Below, piece after piece: positions 1-10,981 of a DNA stretch of 64,000 nucleotides. Positions within the stretch are counted from its first letter, which is position 1, and the number at the start of each line of letters is the position of its first letter. Both the position numbers and the translations under genes were made by a program. The stretch is from positions 28,956,152 through 29,020,151 of the forward strand of contig NC_133536.1 of the NCBI RefSeq assembly GCF_048544455.1, given 5' to 3'. The DNA is from Silene latifolia. Its lineage: Eukaryota > Streptophyta > Magnoliopsida > Caryophyllales > Caryophyllaceae. The notes below the pieces were generated by a model. The model did not search any database. It was not told the DNA's origin and worked only from the letters and a program-made list of their open reading frames with translations.

Positions 1-505
1 GATATAAGTCAACTCGAGCCTTGTTAGACCATGCATAGAGTTGAATAGGAAGAGACTAAGTTGACTTGTAGGTGTTGTAAAGTCTTGATCGACTCGGCTC
101 CGGGACCTAAATCTTCCTTGGAATTGTAAGATATACACTAACTCGATTCCATCACAACAATAAGTTGCTTGTATCTATTTGAGAACATGTTTGTATGATC
201 TATTTCCATGATTCACTTATGAACCCATGACACCCTAGTGCCTTTAATCAATTTTTTACAAACCTCTTTAATTACTTTACTTTGTTTTCATTAATTTACA
301 TTCATCTTGTTGATTAGTTTAGATTACATCTCATCTCAACCCAATTTGTGACACCCTAAGACATACACTACTTGCAATTGAAATCCTAAATCAATACCCT
401 TCCCTTGGGATCCGACCTTTACTTACCACTCCACCAAAGAGTAGTTTGTAGAGTTAAAAATATTGTTTTGGTTGGTAGCTTTGACGACGAGATAATACCG
501 CACCA
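1..505 (+). repeat. 5' LTR of outer Athila-like gypsy element (partial)
   Basis: The sequence matches 25229-25734 almost base for base, with about 18 substitutions by eye (roughly 3.6%). Only the last 505 bases of the LTR lie in the window. The LTR ends in CA, and a 4-base spacer and a tRNA-Asp primer site follow. The partner LTR is 24082-25734. Confidence 0.9.
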
Positions 506-509
506 AAAA

Positions 510-527
510 TGGAGCCGTTGCCGGGGA
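510..527 (+). other. Primer binding site, tRNA-Asp type
   Basis: TGGAGCCGTTGCCGGGGA matches the complement of the plant tRNA-Asp 3' end with one mismatch (A for C at the fourth base). This primer is typical of the Athila/Tat side of Ty3/gypsy. It lies 4 bases after the LTR end. Confidence 0.88.
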
Positions 528-643
528 CGGTGTTCAATTGATTTGATTTTCGTTAATTGTTTTTAGTTGTGTCTTTCTTTACCTTGGGGAAGTCAATCTC
601 CTCAAGGTTGTTCTAATTGTTTTCTAGTTGTTTGATATTTTGC

Positions 644-3556
644 ATGATTAGGAGATCGCAAGGTAATCTATTACCTATTGCTTTCGAGATTGAAAAGACC
701 TTAACCAACAATAGAAGAGTTGCTAGAGGTACTTCAAGAGTCGTAGGTATTCGAGAAATTGTGGGCATTCAACCAAATAACATTGATTTTGTCAATCCTT
801 TTTCAAGAGAAGGAGAGGATAACCCAATTCCAAACCCACCACAAAATCAACCTACAATGCCTAAATTTTCATCACATTCCGTACCAACCGAGGAGAACCT
901 ACCAAACGGTACTCCTACACCACCACATTTAACCGGTAATTTCATTGCCAAATCCGCATTCATACAATTAGTTGAGAGAAGTCAATTTGGAGGGATGCCT
1001 AGTGAAGATCCTCACTTACATATGGAGACTTTTTGTGATTAGTGTGATGCAATTTCTCAAACCGGAGTTACTCAAGACCAAATCCGATGGGTATTGTTTT
1101 ACTTTTCCTTGATCGGTACCGCAAAGCAATGGTTGAAGAGCCTAGACAAGGCTACCCTTGGTATTGATTCATGGAAAAAGTTATCACTTTCCTTCTACAA
1201 GAAGTTCTATCCTTCTGAGAAGACAAATATGTTGAGAGCCCAAATCACCGGGTTCAAGCAAAGGGATGAGGAATCATTATATAAAGCACGAGAGAGATTT
1301 AAAGACACTTGTTGTTCTTGTCCACACCATGGACTTAGTGAGTGGTTCCTTGTGCAACAATTTTGGAACGGCTTATATGAAGACTCACGCAATGTGCTTA
1401 ATATGGGATCCAATGGGAGGTTTACCGAAGTTGATGACAACCAAACATGGGCCAAAATTGAAGAGATGGCGGTTCATAATTCCCAATATAGTAGGCCTCG
1501 AAAGGCCACTAGAGGAGGAAAGCATGAGATAGATTTCATCACACAATTGGGTGCTCAACTAAGTGCTCATATAGACACCATTAACTTGAAGTTTGAGAAG
1601 GCCATGGCTAAGCTTGATGAAGCTTCCAAATCACCCAAACAACATGTTAATGCTATGGTGGCATCATCCTCAATCCCAAATGGAGTATGTGAAAGTTGTG
1701 GAACCTTGGGACATGATCAAAACGAATGTAGGGGAACAAATGAACAAGTAAATGCTTTTCAAGCATACAAGAGTGGTACCCCTTATTCCAACTACTATAA
1801 TGAGAACACCAAATTCCATCCAAATCTTTCATATAAGAGCCAAAATGTTCAAAATCCTCAACCAACATACACTCCACCTCCAATGAGAAACCAAGCTCAA
1901 AGACCCTTTTTCAACCAAAGCCAAGGTTATCAAAATCAACCTTCCTACAACCAATCAAATGACCAAAGCTTTGATGTTCAAAAAGCGGTCCTCCAAATGC
2001 AAAAGAACCAGCAAGAATTATTCACCCAAATGCAAAAAGATAGCCAAGCTAAAGAAATCACCATCAACAACATTCTTGCCCACACCAAAATGTTAAAGAC
2101 TCAAATGACCCAAATAGCATCTTCTAATTCCAAAAGACAAAAGGGGAAATTACCTCCTCAAGGTAACCCGCCCACAAGATATGAGACGGTTAGTGTCATC
2201 CATTTGAGGAGCGGTACAAGATATGAGGGGCCAAAAAGGCCAATTGATGAAGATATTGTGGATGCTAGTGGCAAGCAAGGAGTTGTGGAGAACTCCAAGG
2301 AAGAAGAACCCACTACCAACGAACTTTCAAAGAAGAAGAATGAAGAAAAGGCTAAGGAGCCTATTGTGATTAGACTTCCATTTCCAAGTCGCCAAGCTAA
2401 GCCTAAGCTTGATGAGAAACTTGGAAAGTTCATGGAAATTGTGAAGAACATAGAAGTCTCAATCCCATTCATGGAATTGATCAACCATGTTCCGGCTTAT
2501 GCAAAGTACATGAAAGATATTCTTACTAAGAAGAAATCCATCCGAAAGTTGGAGACTATTGCCTTTACCAAAGTGAGTAGTGTTATTCTTCAAGGGAGTT
2601 CCCCTCCAAAGCTCAAAGATCAAGGAAGTTTTTATATCCCATGTACCATTGGCAACACTACAATCAACAAAGCATTGTGTGATCTTGGAGCAAGTGTAAG
2701 TGTCATGCCATACTCGGTATGTAAGAGGCTAGGAATGGGAGAGCTCAAGTGCACCAACATCACTCTTCAAATGGCGGATCGATCAACAAAGATACCTTTA
2801 GGGGTATGGGAGGATGTGCCCGTAAGAATTGGCAAATTCTTCATCCCGGTAGACTTTGTCATTGTAGACATGGAGGAGGATTCCAACGTTCCTATCATCT
2901 TGGGAAGACCTTTCTTGCATACTGTCGGAGCGGTAATCGATGTGAAACATGGAGAGCTCACACTTGAAGTAGGGGATGAGACAATTACTTTAAATCTTGA
3001 CAAAACAATGAGAGCCCTCTGATTGCATGAGCCATGCTTCATGGTCGATCACTATATCCGAGAAAGTGATAGGAAGAAGTTAGAATCTTTATGCAAAGAT
3101 CAAGCCATGGGTAAAGAAACATCATCCATATGGAAAGAGAAAGTGGATGACCTACAAGTAGCACTATTCGGAGAGCATGGAATTTTCAACAACAACAATG
3201 AGAGCTTGAATAGCTCACCCATAATTACAAGTAATTAAGAAGGCCTCATTGGCCAAGATAACAAGAAAGGAGAGTTGCTCTTGTCAACTCATGACATCAT
3301 TGGGGAACAAGCTAGTGAAGTTTACGGTCTATGGGACGATGAATTTGAAAGATTGGTCAATCCTTATATTGGAAATGCTATGACCTTAGACCAAGGCTTT
3401 ATTGATCCTTGTCATCATTTTGACTTGGACTACAACAATGAAGAAAACAATGCACAAAGGTCTATGCAAGATCTTTATCATGAAAATGAGCAAGCCTTCG
3501 ACTACTTCTACAAGGTGTTGAGCAACATCAACAACACCTTGGCTTTGCCCCCTTGA
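644..3556 (+). pseudogene. Athila-like gag-protease ORF, interrupted
   Basis: One reading frame of about 971 codons runs from the ATG at 644 to the stop at 3554-3556. In-frame stops interrupt it at 1040-1042 (TAG), 3020-3022 (TGA) and 3236-3238 (TAA). The frame encodes the capsid region of gag (the FGGMPSEDPH and QFWNGL stretches are Athila-like). A zinc knuckle follows (CESCGTLGHDQNEC, near 1690-1730), then a glutamine/asparagine-rich linker. Next is a retropepsin-like protease with DLGAS as the active-site motif (near 2680-2700) and IILGRPF near 2895. The last ~180 codons after the first post-protease stop are acidic and unassigned. No reverse transcriptase, RNase H or integrase follows, so the element needs enzymes in trans. 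Gag normally forms the particle and the protease processes it. Confidence 0.85.
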
Positions 3557-4611
3557 TGCCTCTCACAAGAAGGAAAGTTTGGTGGAGTCCTCCCTAAACC
3601 ATCATTTGTAAATATTTTAACCCTTAATTAAGTAGCATTTTATTTCCTTTATTGCATCTTTGTCATTTTTGGATTTGCATTTTTTGTGCTTTATTACAAG
3701 ATTTTTGACATGAGAGCAAGTGAGGGAGGTATTTTAACGTGTTTTAATATGTAGTGTTTGATCAAGTGTGGAGATGGTAAATGCCTAGGCTAACCAAGCC
3801 TTTTGTAGTACAACCCACAACATTCAACAAAGAAAGGAAGAAGGAATGACACGGGAAGATAGATCCCCACGAGCAGACCTGAGCTCGTGGGAGCTAAGAG
3901 TGATCCGAGAAACTCCAGGCTCAATCCGCGCGTCCTGGCCTTAGGATGTGGGAGCTGGGAAGCTTCAAATTGTGGGAAAAAACCTGTAAAAAAATCTGCG
4001 CAAGCCGAGCTCAGGACGCTCGTCCTTCAACATTAGGACGCTCGTCCTACTATCGAGCCGCGGGTCCTGGAAAGGCTCAAACTGATGAAATTTTACTGAA
4101 GGAAAATATGCAGGTCCCAGGCATGATCCGAGCGTCTCAGCAAAAATCCGCTCGAGCTGGGCATAATCCGCGCATCCCAGCACTGCTTTACCACTTCAGA
4201 AAACCCTGTGAGACAATTCGCGCGTCCCGTCTCTGATCCGAGCGTCCCAGGCCTGATACTTAAACAAAACACGGGACACTCCTTCCAAATTCACTTCCAT
4301 CTTTCAAAAACACAAACACATACATTTTTCCTCACTTCAACCTTCAATCCCCTCATCCAAAAAAACACCAATTTCTCAACAAAATTCACCACAATCAAAA
4401 CAAAACTTGCTCAAAACAAAATTAAATCACTCCTTCATCAACAAAAGACCCTCTAACCATCAATTTCCTCACAAATAGAATCAATTTTCTAGGGTTTGGG
4501 CAAAATTTCGAAAATCCTAAATTAATTGAGGAATTGATTGAAGTTTGAAGAAGCAAGGAGCATTCAAGGAACATCTTGGTTTGTTGATACCAATTTCATA
4601 AGGAGCATACA
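3557..4611 (+). other. Non-coding spacer of outer element with GC-rich motif cluster
   Basis: No credible ORF is present. Bases 3557-3860 are T-rich and include a purine-rich GTTTGGTGGAGTCC stretch just after the gag-protease frame. Bases 3860-4260 carry about ten degenerate copies of a TCCGCGCGTCC / TCCGAGCGTCCC motif, which recurs in the 3' LTR. Bases 4280-4611 are A/C-rich and resemble a leader before the ATG at 4612. The missing pol domains would be expected in this interval. Confidence 0.6.
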
Positions 4612-5470
4612 ATGGCAAGGACTAAAGGCGGAACCAAGGCACCCAAGACTTCAAATTTGTCGAAGAGACAACAAGCTCTTCAAGCATCTAAGGCCTTGGT
4701 AGTAGCACAAACAAGGGAGGAAGTCCAAGAAACCGTCAATCCTATTGAGGAAGCTACCACATCTACTCCGGTTGTAGAACAATTGCCAAATTTTCCGGAG
4801 GTAACTTTCTTAACCGATAAGCATAGGATTGCCTTTCTATCCCTTGCCAAAAAGAAAGTTGTAGCTACCAAGTTCATTTGCCATGATACTTTGCAAAAGT
4901 TCGGTGTCCTTGAACAAACTAGAGCATTTTTCGAGTCTATGGGGTTGACAACCCTCTTTGATATGGATGGATTAACTTACCCCTCATTGAAAATGGAGTT
5001 CATAAGCTTATTGAGTGCATACAAGATAGAGACTCGAAATTATGTTGAGTTCCGGCTTGAGAACAAGAGTATAAGAATGACTAAGAGTGAGTTTGGTAAA
5101 GTGTTTGGTCTTATGCGATATGATCATTATGAGAAAAAGCCTTTGAAATATGATGCCGCACCCCTTTGGAAGGCTATAACCGGCCGAAAATTTGCGACCT
5201 TCTTGGAGTGTCATGCTTTGTATGTCCACCATCCGGGCATAAGAACTTGGCACAAGTGTGTGGCCAATACTTTGATTGCTAGGAAAGGCACCAACCACTT
5301 CACCGAACTTGATTTTGTCTACCTTGAGTCCTTCTTAAATGTCAATGGAAAGTCCACCAAAAGGTACAACATTCTTCAACTATTGATTGACCGGTGGCTA
5401 GAGATTGATAATGGGAAAGAGGGAGCGGCCTACATTGTAAACGGGGGCTTGGTAACAAGGTTAGGTAAAC

Positions 5471-5475
5471 ATTTT
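5471..5475. other. Target-site duplication of copia element, left copy
   Basis: ATTTT here matches ATTTT at 21270-21274. The pair brackets 5476-21269 and defines the copia insertion exactly. Confidence 0.9.
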
Positions 5476-6184
5476 TGTTGGAAATATCGGTATATTTCAT
5501 CAAGAAAAATTCGGATTATAACGAATTATGATATATGAAATTACTAGTTATAAACGAATTGTAAAAACAAAAGAATAGAGATTAGAATTAACCTTTATGT
5601 CGTCATGTATTAATAAGTCCACACACAACAGCTTGTAGTCGATTTATTAATACCGGTCTGTCAACATTTATTATGACAATATCGTATAATATATACATTA
5701 ATTATAAATATCGCATATTTATAATTTGCTTATTAAATATAACCGTTTACGTTTAATTACGAATTAACATCTTAATTCGTTTAAGCTAACATTATATACA
5801 TTAATTAAATATAACAGTTTATATTCAATTTACGAATTAACAATTAATTCGTCTCGGCTAATATTATTTAATTGTATTAAATAATCGTCTCATCATCACA
5901 TTGACTAACATTTTAGTCAAATACATGGACTAACCTTTTAGTCATATAAGGCATCAATGTGATTATATTTTCATACAATCACATCTCTCAAACACATCCT
6001 TTAGGTGTGACTTTTAGGGACCAGTTGATCACCGCCATCAGTATGATAATAACGTCAAACTTCTAGCAAGCCAACCGTTATTAGTAAACGTTAATCAACT
6101 GATAAAATACTAAGTATACCCTGTGAACCTATAAGAGATTTATAAACGTTATCACACTAATTGTGGAGGACACTAGCTCCAACA
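5476..6184 (-). repeat. Copia 3' LTR (short form, 709 bp)
   Basis: Begins TGTTGG and ends CCAACA. It matches 20224-21269 with four substitutions, all transitions. It lacks about 337 internal bases that the other LTR has (20343-20679). The junction lies at 5597-5601, with a shared TTT on both sides. Confidence 0.92.
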
Positions 6185-6199
6185 ATCTCCCACTTGTCC
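6185..6199 (-). other. Copia polypurine tract
   Basis: On the minus strand this reads as a purine-rich stretch (AAGTGGGAGAT) directly before the TGTTGG of the 3' LTR. It is the expected primer for plus-strand synthesis. Confidence 0.75.
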
Positions 6200-6962
6200 T
6201 CACAAGTGTATGTGCGATAACCGATTCTCATATCCTTAATTTCTCCCACTCAATGTAAAACAATTTGCAAAATCCGTATTCACAAAGGTCGTATTTTACA
6301 AGTGATCAATATCAAGAGTGGTTTTCCCGACTAGAGAGTAACTTAACTGATAAACGAATCATCATTCGAGCATGGCCATGCATTTCAGTTACAACTCCTC
6401 GAGTGGCCCTGAGAAATGACTAAACCTGATAAAGGTTGGATATTTTCTTCAACTCGAATCCTGCAGATATAAGCAAAGTATGAAATGACCCAGTAAAAAT
6501 CTACTAAGCCTCCTGTTACGGTCGACCATGAGAAAGAAATCAAAGTCACACAAAAAACTGCCTTAATCTCAAGAGACAGTCGATAGTCAAAAGAATCGAC
6601 TCTAGGAACACAATGGACGTCCAATCCACGACATGGCACCGAATGTTTTTAAACATTTAGGACTCCATTACGTTGTCACAATTGTCCTACGAGGTATCGT
6701 TATAACTCGCATCTGTGATCGATCAGCCAACCGTTTGACTTATGGCTCGTTGAACCCACCATCAATCAACTTCGCAATATAATAGCCAGAGTTATCAGCT
6801 CATGTAGGCGATTACGGACCAAAACAAATATAATGTAATTCAGTTCACTTTGTGGCGTTCAACGTTGTCGTACAATCCACATGAAAAACAAAATATGAAA
6901 TAATACGATGAAGTTATAAATAGCATATGAAAAGGAAAATGTATCGAATCCATAATCAACTA

Positions 6963-7415
6963 CTACAACTCAGGAACACGTTTAATTCCCATGGAAATAA
7001 CGTGCCCTTCATGCTTATCATATTTCAATGGTTAAGTGAGAGGATCCGCGATGTTATCATCCGAAGCAATCTTGTCAATCACTATCTCCTCTTCCTCCAC
7101 GTAATCACGGATCAGGTGAGCCTTCCGATGTACATGTCTAGACTTGTTGCTAGACGTAGGCTCCTTGGCCTGGAAGATGGCACCTCTATTGTCACAATAG
7201 ATGGTGATTGGGTCATTCGAACTAGGAACTATGGTTAGTCCTTGTAAGAATTGACGCATCCATATAGCTTCCTTTCTTTCATACGCGGCGGCATAGTACT
7301 CGGATTCAGTAGTAGAATCTTCTACAACTTCCTGTTTGGAACTTTTCCAGTTGACCACAGCACCATTAAGAGTAAAAACGAATCCAGACTGAGATTTCGA
7401 ATCATCTCGATCTGT
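6963..7415 (-). pseudogene. Copia RNase H domain
   Basis: Contains the copia RNase H signatures TTESEYYAA (near 7290) and YCDNRGA (near 7190), with the RHVHRKAHLIRD helix downstream. These supply acidic catalytic residues for degrading the RNA strand of RNA-DNA hybrids. The upstream stop at 7416 separates it from RT. A stop follows ADPLT, where the family usually continues with KPL; about 20 further codons remain in frame. Confidence 0.85.
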
Positions 7416-8828
7416 TTAGAAGCTAGCATCTGCGTAACCGATTGCACATAGCTTAGTATATCCTCCATAAGTCAATGCCCAGTCCTTAGTCCTCCGTAGG
7501 TACTTAAGGATGTTTTTAACAGCCATCCAGTGTGTTTCACCTGGATTGCGTTGGTACCGACTCGTCTTACTCAATGCATATGCCACGTCTGGACGTGTGC
7601 ATATCATGGCATACATGATTGATCCTATGGCTGATGCATAAGGAACTCGACTCATGCGTTCAACCCCTTCCGGTGTCGTGGGTGACTGAGACTTGCTCAA
7701 ATGCATCCCATAAGTCATTGGAAGGTTCCCCTTCTTGGAGTTGGTCATGTTTGAACCTTTCCGAATCTTATCTAAATAAGACTCCTGACTCAGTGATAAC
7801 ATCTGTCGTGATCTATCTTGATAGATACGGATTCCCAATATGCGTTGTGCCTCACCCAGATCTTTCATCTGGAAATGGTTCTTCAACCATCCTTTTACCG
7901 AAGATAAGAGAGGAATGTCATTCCCAATCAAGAGTATGTCATCGACATACAATATCAAGAAAATAATCTTGCTCCCACTCGACTTGACATATAAGCATGG
8001 TTCCTCGACCGATCGAGTGAAACCATACTCTTTTATCACCTGGTCGAAACGATGATTCCAACTCCGAGAAGCTTGCTTAAGTCCATAAATGGAACGTTTA
8101 AGCTTGCACACTTTCTTAGGATTTTCAGGATCTATGAAACCTTCGGGTTGTACCATGTACAACTCCTCCTACAAATAACCGTTTAAGAAGGCGGTTTTCA
8201 CATCCATCTGCCAAATTTCATAGTCATGAAACGCGGCAATCGCTAAGATTATCCGAATGGAACGCGGCATAACTACGGGTGCAAAAATTTCATCATAATG
8301 CAATCCGTGCACTTGAGTGAAACCTTTTACCACTAGTCGTGCCTTATAGGTATCTGGTTGCCCGTCTACAGAATGCTTTATTTTGTAAAGCCATTTGCAC
8401 TGCAGAGGTCGTACCTTGTTAGGTAAATCAACAAGATCCCATACGTCATTCTCATACATAGAGTCCATCTCGGATTGCATGGCTTCAAGCCATAGATTAG
8501 AGTCGGAACAGGTCATGGCACCTTTATAGGTAGCGGGTTCATTACTCTCTAGGAGCAAAACGTCACTTTCCTCGACCATACCAATGTATCTGTCTGGAAG
8601 ATTAGAGACTCTACCCGACCTCCTAGGTTCCTGAGGAATATTAACCGTATCATTAGTTGAAAGAACATCTTCCTCCATCTGTTCCTCAGTTGTTGGTTCT
8701 TGAATCTCCGACAGCTCGAAGGTTCTATTACTTGACTTGTTCTCGAGAAATTCTTTCTCTAAGAACTTTGCACTAGCCGCAACAAAAAATCGATGTTCGG
8801 TAGGCGAATAGAAGTAATGACCAAACAT
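7416..8828 (-). pseudogene. Copia reverse transcriptase domain
   Basis: The N-terminal half lies at 8169-8828 and includes KARLVVKGF and MDVKTAFLNG. The C-terminal half lies at 7419-8162 and includes YGLKQASRSW and the catalytic YVDDILLIGN box near 7930. A TAG at 8166-8168 splits the two, where the family normally reads NGYLEEE. RT copies the element RNA into DNA inside the particle. All recognisable catalytic motifs survive, so only the stops disable it. Confidence 0.9.
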
Positions 8829-8864
8829 TCCTTTTGGATAACCAATAAAGTATGTCTTGACCGA

Positions 8865-9712
8865 TCACGGGCCGAGCTTATCCTCGTGTCTCCACTTGAC
8901 ATAAGCCTCGCAGCCCCAAACCCGAATAAAGGACAAGTTAGGGACCGTTCCCTTCCATATTTCATACGGAGTCTTGTCGACAGCTTTAGACGGACTTCGG
9001 TTGAGTATAAGAGCAGCTGACAAAAGAGCAAAACCCCATAATGAATCAGGTACTACCGTGTGACTCATCATGGATCGAACCATATCAATTAGTGTTCTAT
9101 TTCTCCGTTCGGACACACCATTTAATTGAGGTGTTCCAGGTGGAGTTAACTGTAAAACTATTCCACAGTCTTTAAGGTGTTGATCAAACTCATTTGAAAG
9201 ATATTCGCCACCACGATCTGAACGTAGTGCTTTAACCTTTCTTCCCAGTTGGTTCTCAACCTTATTCTGGTATTCCTTGAATTTTTCAAAAGACTCACTT
9301 TTATGCTTCATTAAGTAGACATATCCGTATCTACTTAAATCATCCGTGAAAGTGATAAAATATCTATAGCCGTCTCTTGCGGTGATTGACATAGGTCCAC
9401 ATACATCAGTATGTATGAGTCCTAATAGGTCATTAGCGCACATTCCAACACCTTTGAAGGAAATTCGAGTCATTTTGCCGATAAGACATGATTCACACGT
9501 GCCAAACGATGAGAAATCAAATTTGGAGATAGTTCCATTCTCAATGAGTTTTTTTTTACACGTTTTTCATTTATGTGTCCCATTCGACAATGCCATAGAT
9601 AAGTTTGATCTTTGTCACCTACCTTTAATTTCTTATTATTCACATGTAATATTTCTGTGGTTTGATCTAAGATATAAATTCCATTCATGGAAACTGCTTT
9701 GCCATAAACCAT
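8865..9712 (-). pseudogene. Copia integrase
   Basis: The zinc finger begins at LWHCRMGHIN (near 9590) and its CESC pair lies beyond the frameshift at the A run (9549-9557). The catalytic D, D and E are in HTDVCGP, RSDRGGEY and NGVSERRN. The enzyme inserts element cDNA into the host genome. The core ends at a TGA (8865-8867) where the family reads GPRSVK, so a CGA arginine codon probably became TGA. Confidence 0.88.
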
Positions 9713-9748
9713 TTCATTAAAAGAGAAAATACAGCTATTGTCCTTTAT

Positions 9749-10180
9749 TTAAAATGAAAAACCGTCTTTATCAAGTACGGAAACAGAAATAATATTCTTA
9801 GATAAACTGGGTACATAGTAACGGTTATATAAATATAACTCAAAACCACTCGGGAGCTGGATTACGTATGTTCCCTTTGAGACTGCAGCAACTCTTGCTC
9901 CATTCCCGACTCGCATGTCCACATCACCCTTTGCGAGGGGTGTGATGTTTTTTAGGCCCTGCAAATGATTACACAGATGAGAACCACAACCAGTATCAAG
10001 TACCCAAGTTCCGAAACTTGCATGGTTAATCTCAATCATATGAATATAAGATGACATACCAACAGGAGTGACGCGGCCTGCTTTTATGTCCTCACGGTAC
10101 ACGGGACAGTTCCTCCTCCAATGCCCAGTCTTGTGACAATGGTGGCACTCAACGTTACCGCCCTTGCTCTTTTCCTTGCC
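9749..10180 (-). pseudogene. Copia gag zinc knuckle and protease
   Basis: Directly after the gag stop, the frame continues with a CCHC knuckle (CHHCHKTGHWRRNC, near 10120-10160) that would bind element RNA. The aspartic protease follows, with WVLDTGCGSHLC near 9990-10000 and VLDKDGF at its end. The frame stops at 9749-9751. Confidence 0.85.
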
Positions 10181-10981
10181 TTATGAGCCACTAGTCTCAC
10201 CAGGCCCACTCTTACCGTTTCCTGACTTCTTAAACTTTGGCTTTCCTACAGTTAGGTCGCCGTGAGTTTTGCCCTTACCCTTATTCTTGTTGGAAATCAT
10301 GAGAACATCTTGATTCATGCTCCCACTCAATTTCATATCCTTCTCGGTCTGTACGAGAAGTGAGTGTAGCTCATGAGGACTTTTCTTCATGTCATTCATG
10401 TAGTAATTTGCCCTGAAGAGGCCAAAAACATCATGAAGTGAATGAAGCATACGGTCAATGACTATGCTCTCACTGATTTTGCAATCAAGTGCCTCCAGTT
10501 TCTCGACATTCTCAATCATGTTAAGAATGTGTGGGCTAACCGGTTGGCCCTTCTGGAGTTTCGCATCAAAGAAGCGACAGGTATGCTCATATGTAACGAT
10601 TTTCGGTGCTTTTGAGAACTCATTAGTGAGCGTGGTGAAAATCTTGTTTGCACCTTGGGCAATGAAGCGTCTTTGCAAATTGGTTTCCATTGCAAAAATG
10701 AGTACGTTCTTTATCGCACCCGCTTCCATGACGAAGTCACTATAAGCAAGTGACTCGTTAGCTCTTGCATTGGGGCCTGGGTTTGGCGGTATTGGCTTAG
10801 TTAAGTACTTGAGCTTACCGTCAGCAATGGCAGCATTCCGCAATGATGCCTCCCAGTCCGCAAAGTTGGACCCGTCATTCTTCAGTCGTGTGGACTGATT
10901 CATGTGGTCCATGAAAGTTTTGAGCCAGGACTCGCGTGCAAGTGTGGCACTTGGCATAGGGATATCATTATTTCCAGCCAT
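10181..10981 (-). pseudogene. Copia gag N-terminal part (266 codons)
   Basis: Starts at the only plausible ATG (10981) and runs 266 codons to a TAA placed before the zinc knuckle. The NDGSNFADWEASLRNA stretch near the N-terminus is typical of copia gag (UBN2-like family). The protein would form the capsid. Loss of the knuckle leaves a truncated gag that might still multimerise, but this is inference. Confidence 0.85.

Larger units (their letters stand above)
6963..10981 (-). pseudogene. Copia gag-pol polyprotein, decayed
   Basis: One continuous polyprotein can be followed from ATG 10981 to the natural end near 6963-6965. Stops interrupt it at 10181-10183 (TAA), 9749-9751 (TAA), 8865-8867 (TGA), 8166-8168 (TAG), 7416-7418 (TAA) and just after the DPLT motif (7032-7034, TAA). 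A nine-base A run at about 9549-9557 (minus strand) shifts the frame between the integrase finger and core. At least three stops are explained by C-to-T change at CGA or CAA codons, as expected for methylated silent DNA. Domains are listed separately. The frame continues in phase across each stop, so this is point decay rather than rearrangement. Confidence 0.9.

Noticed and set aside
1040..1042. Programmed stop readthrough in gag
   Set aside because: The TAG lies inside the capsid region rather than at a gag-pol border, and further stops follow, so decay is the better explanation.
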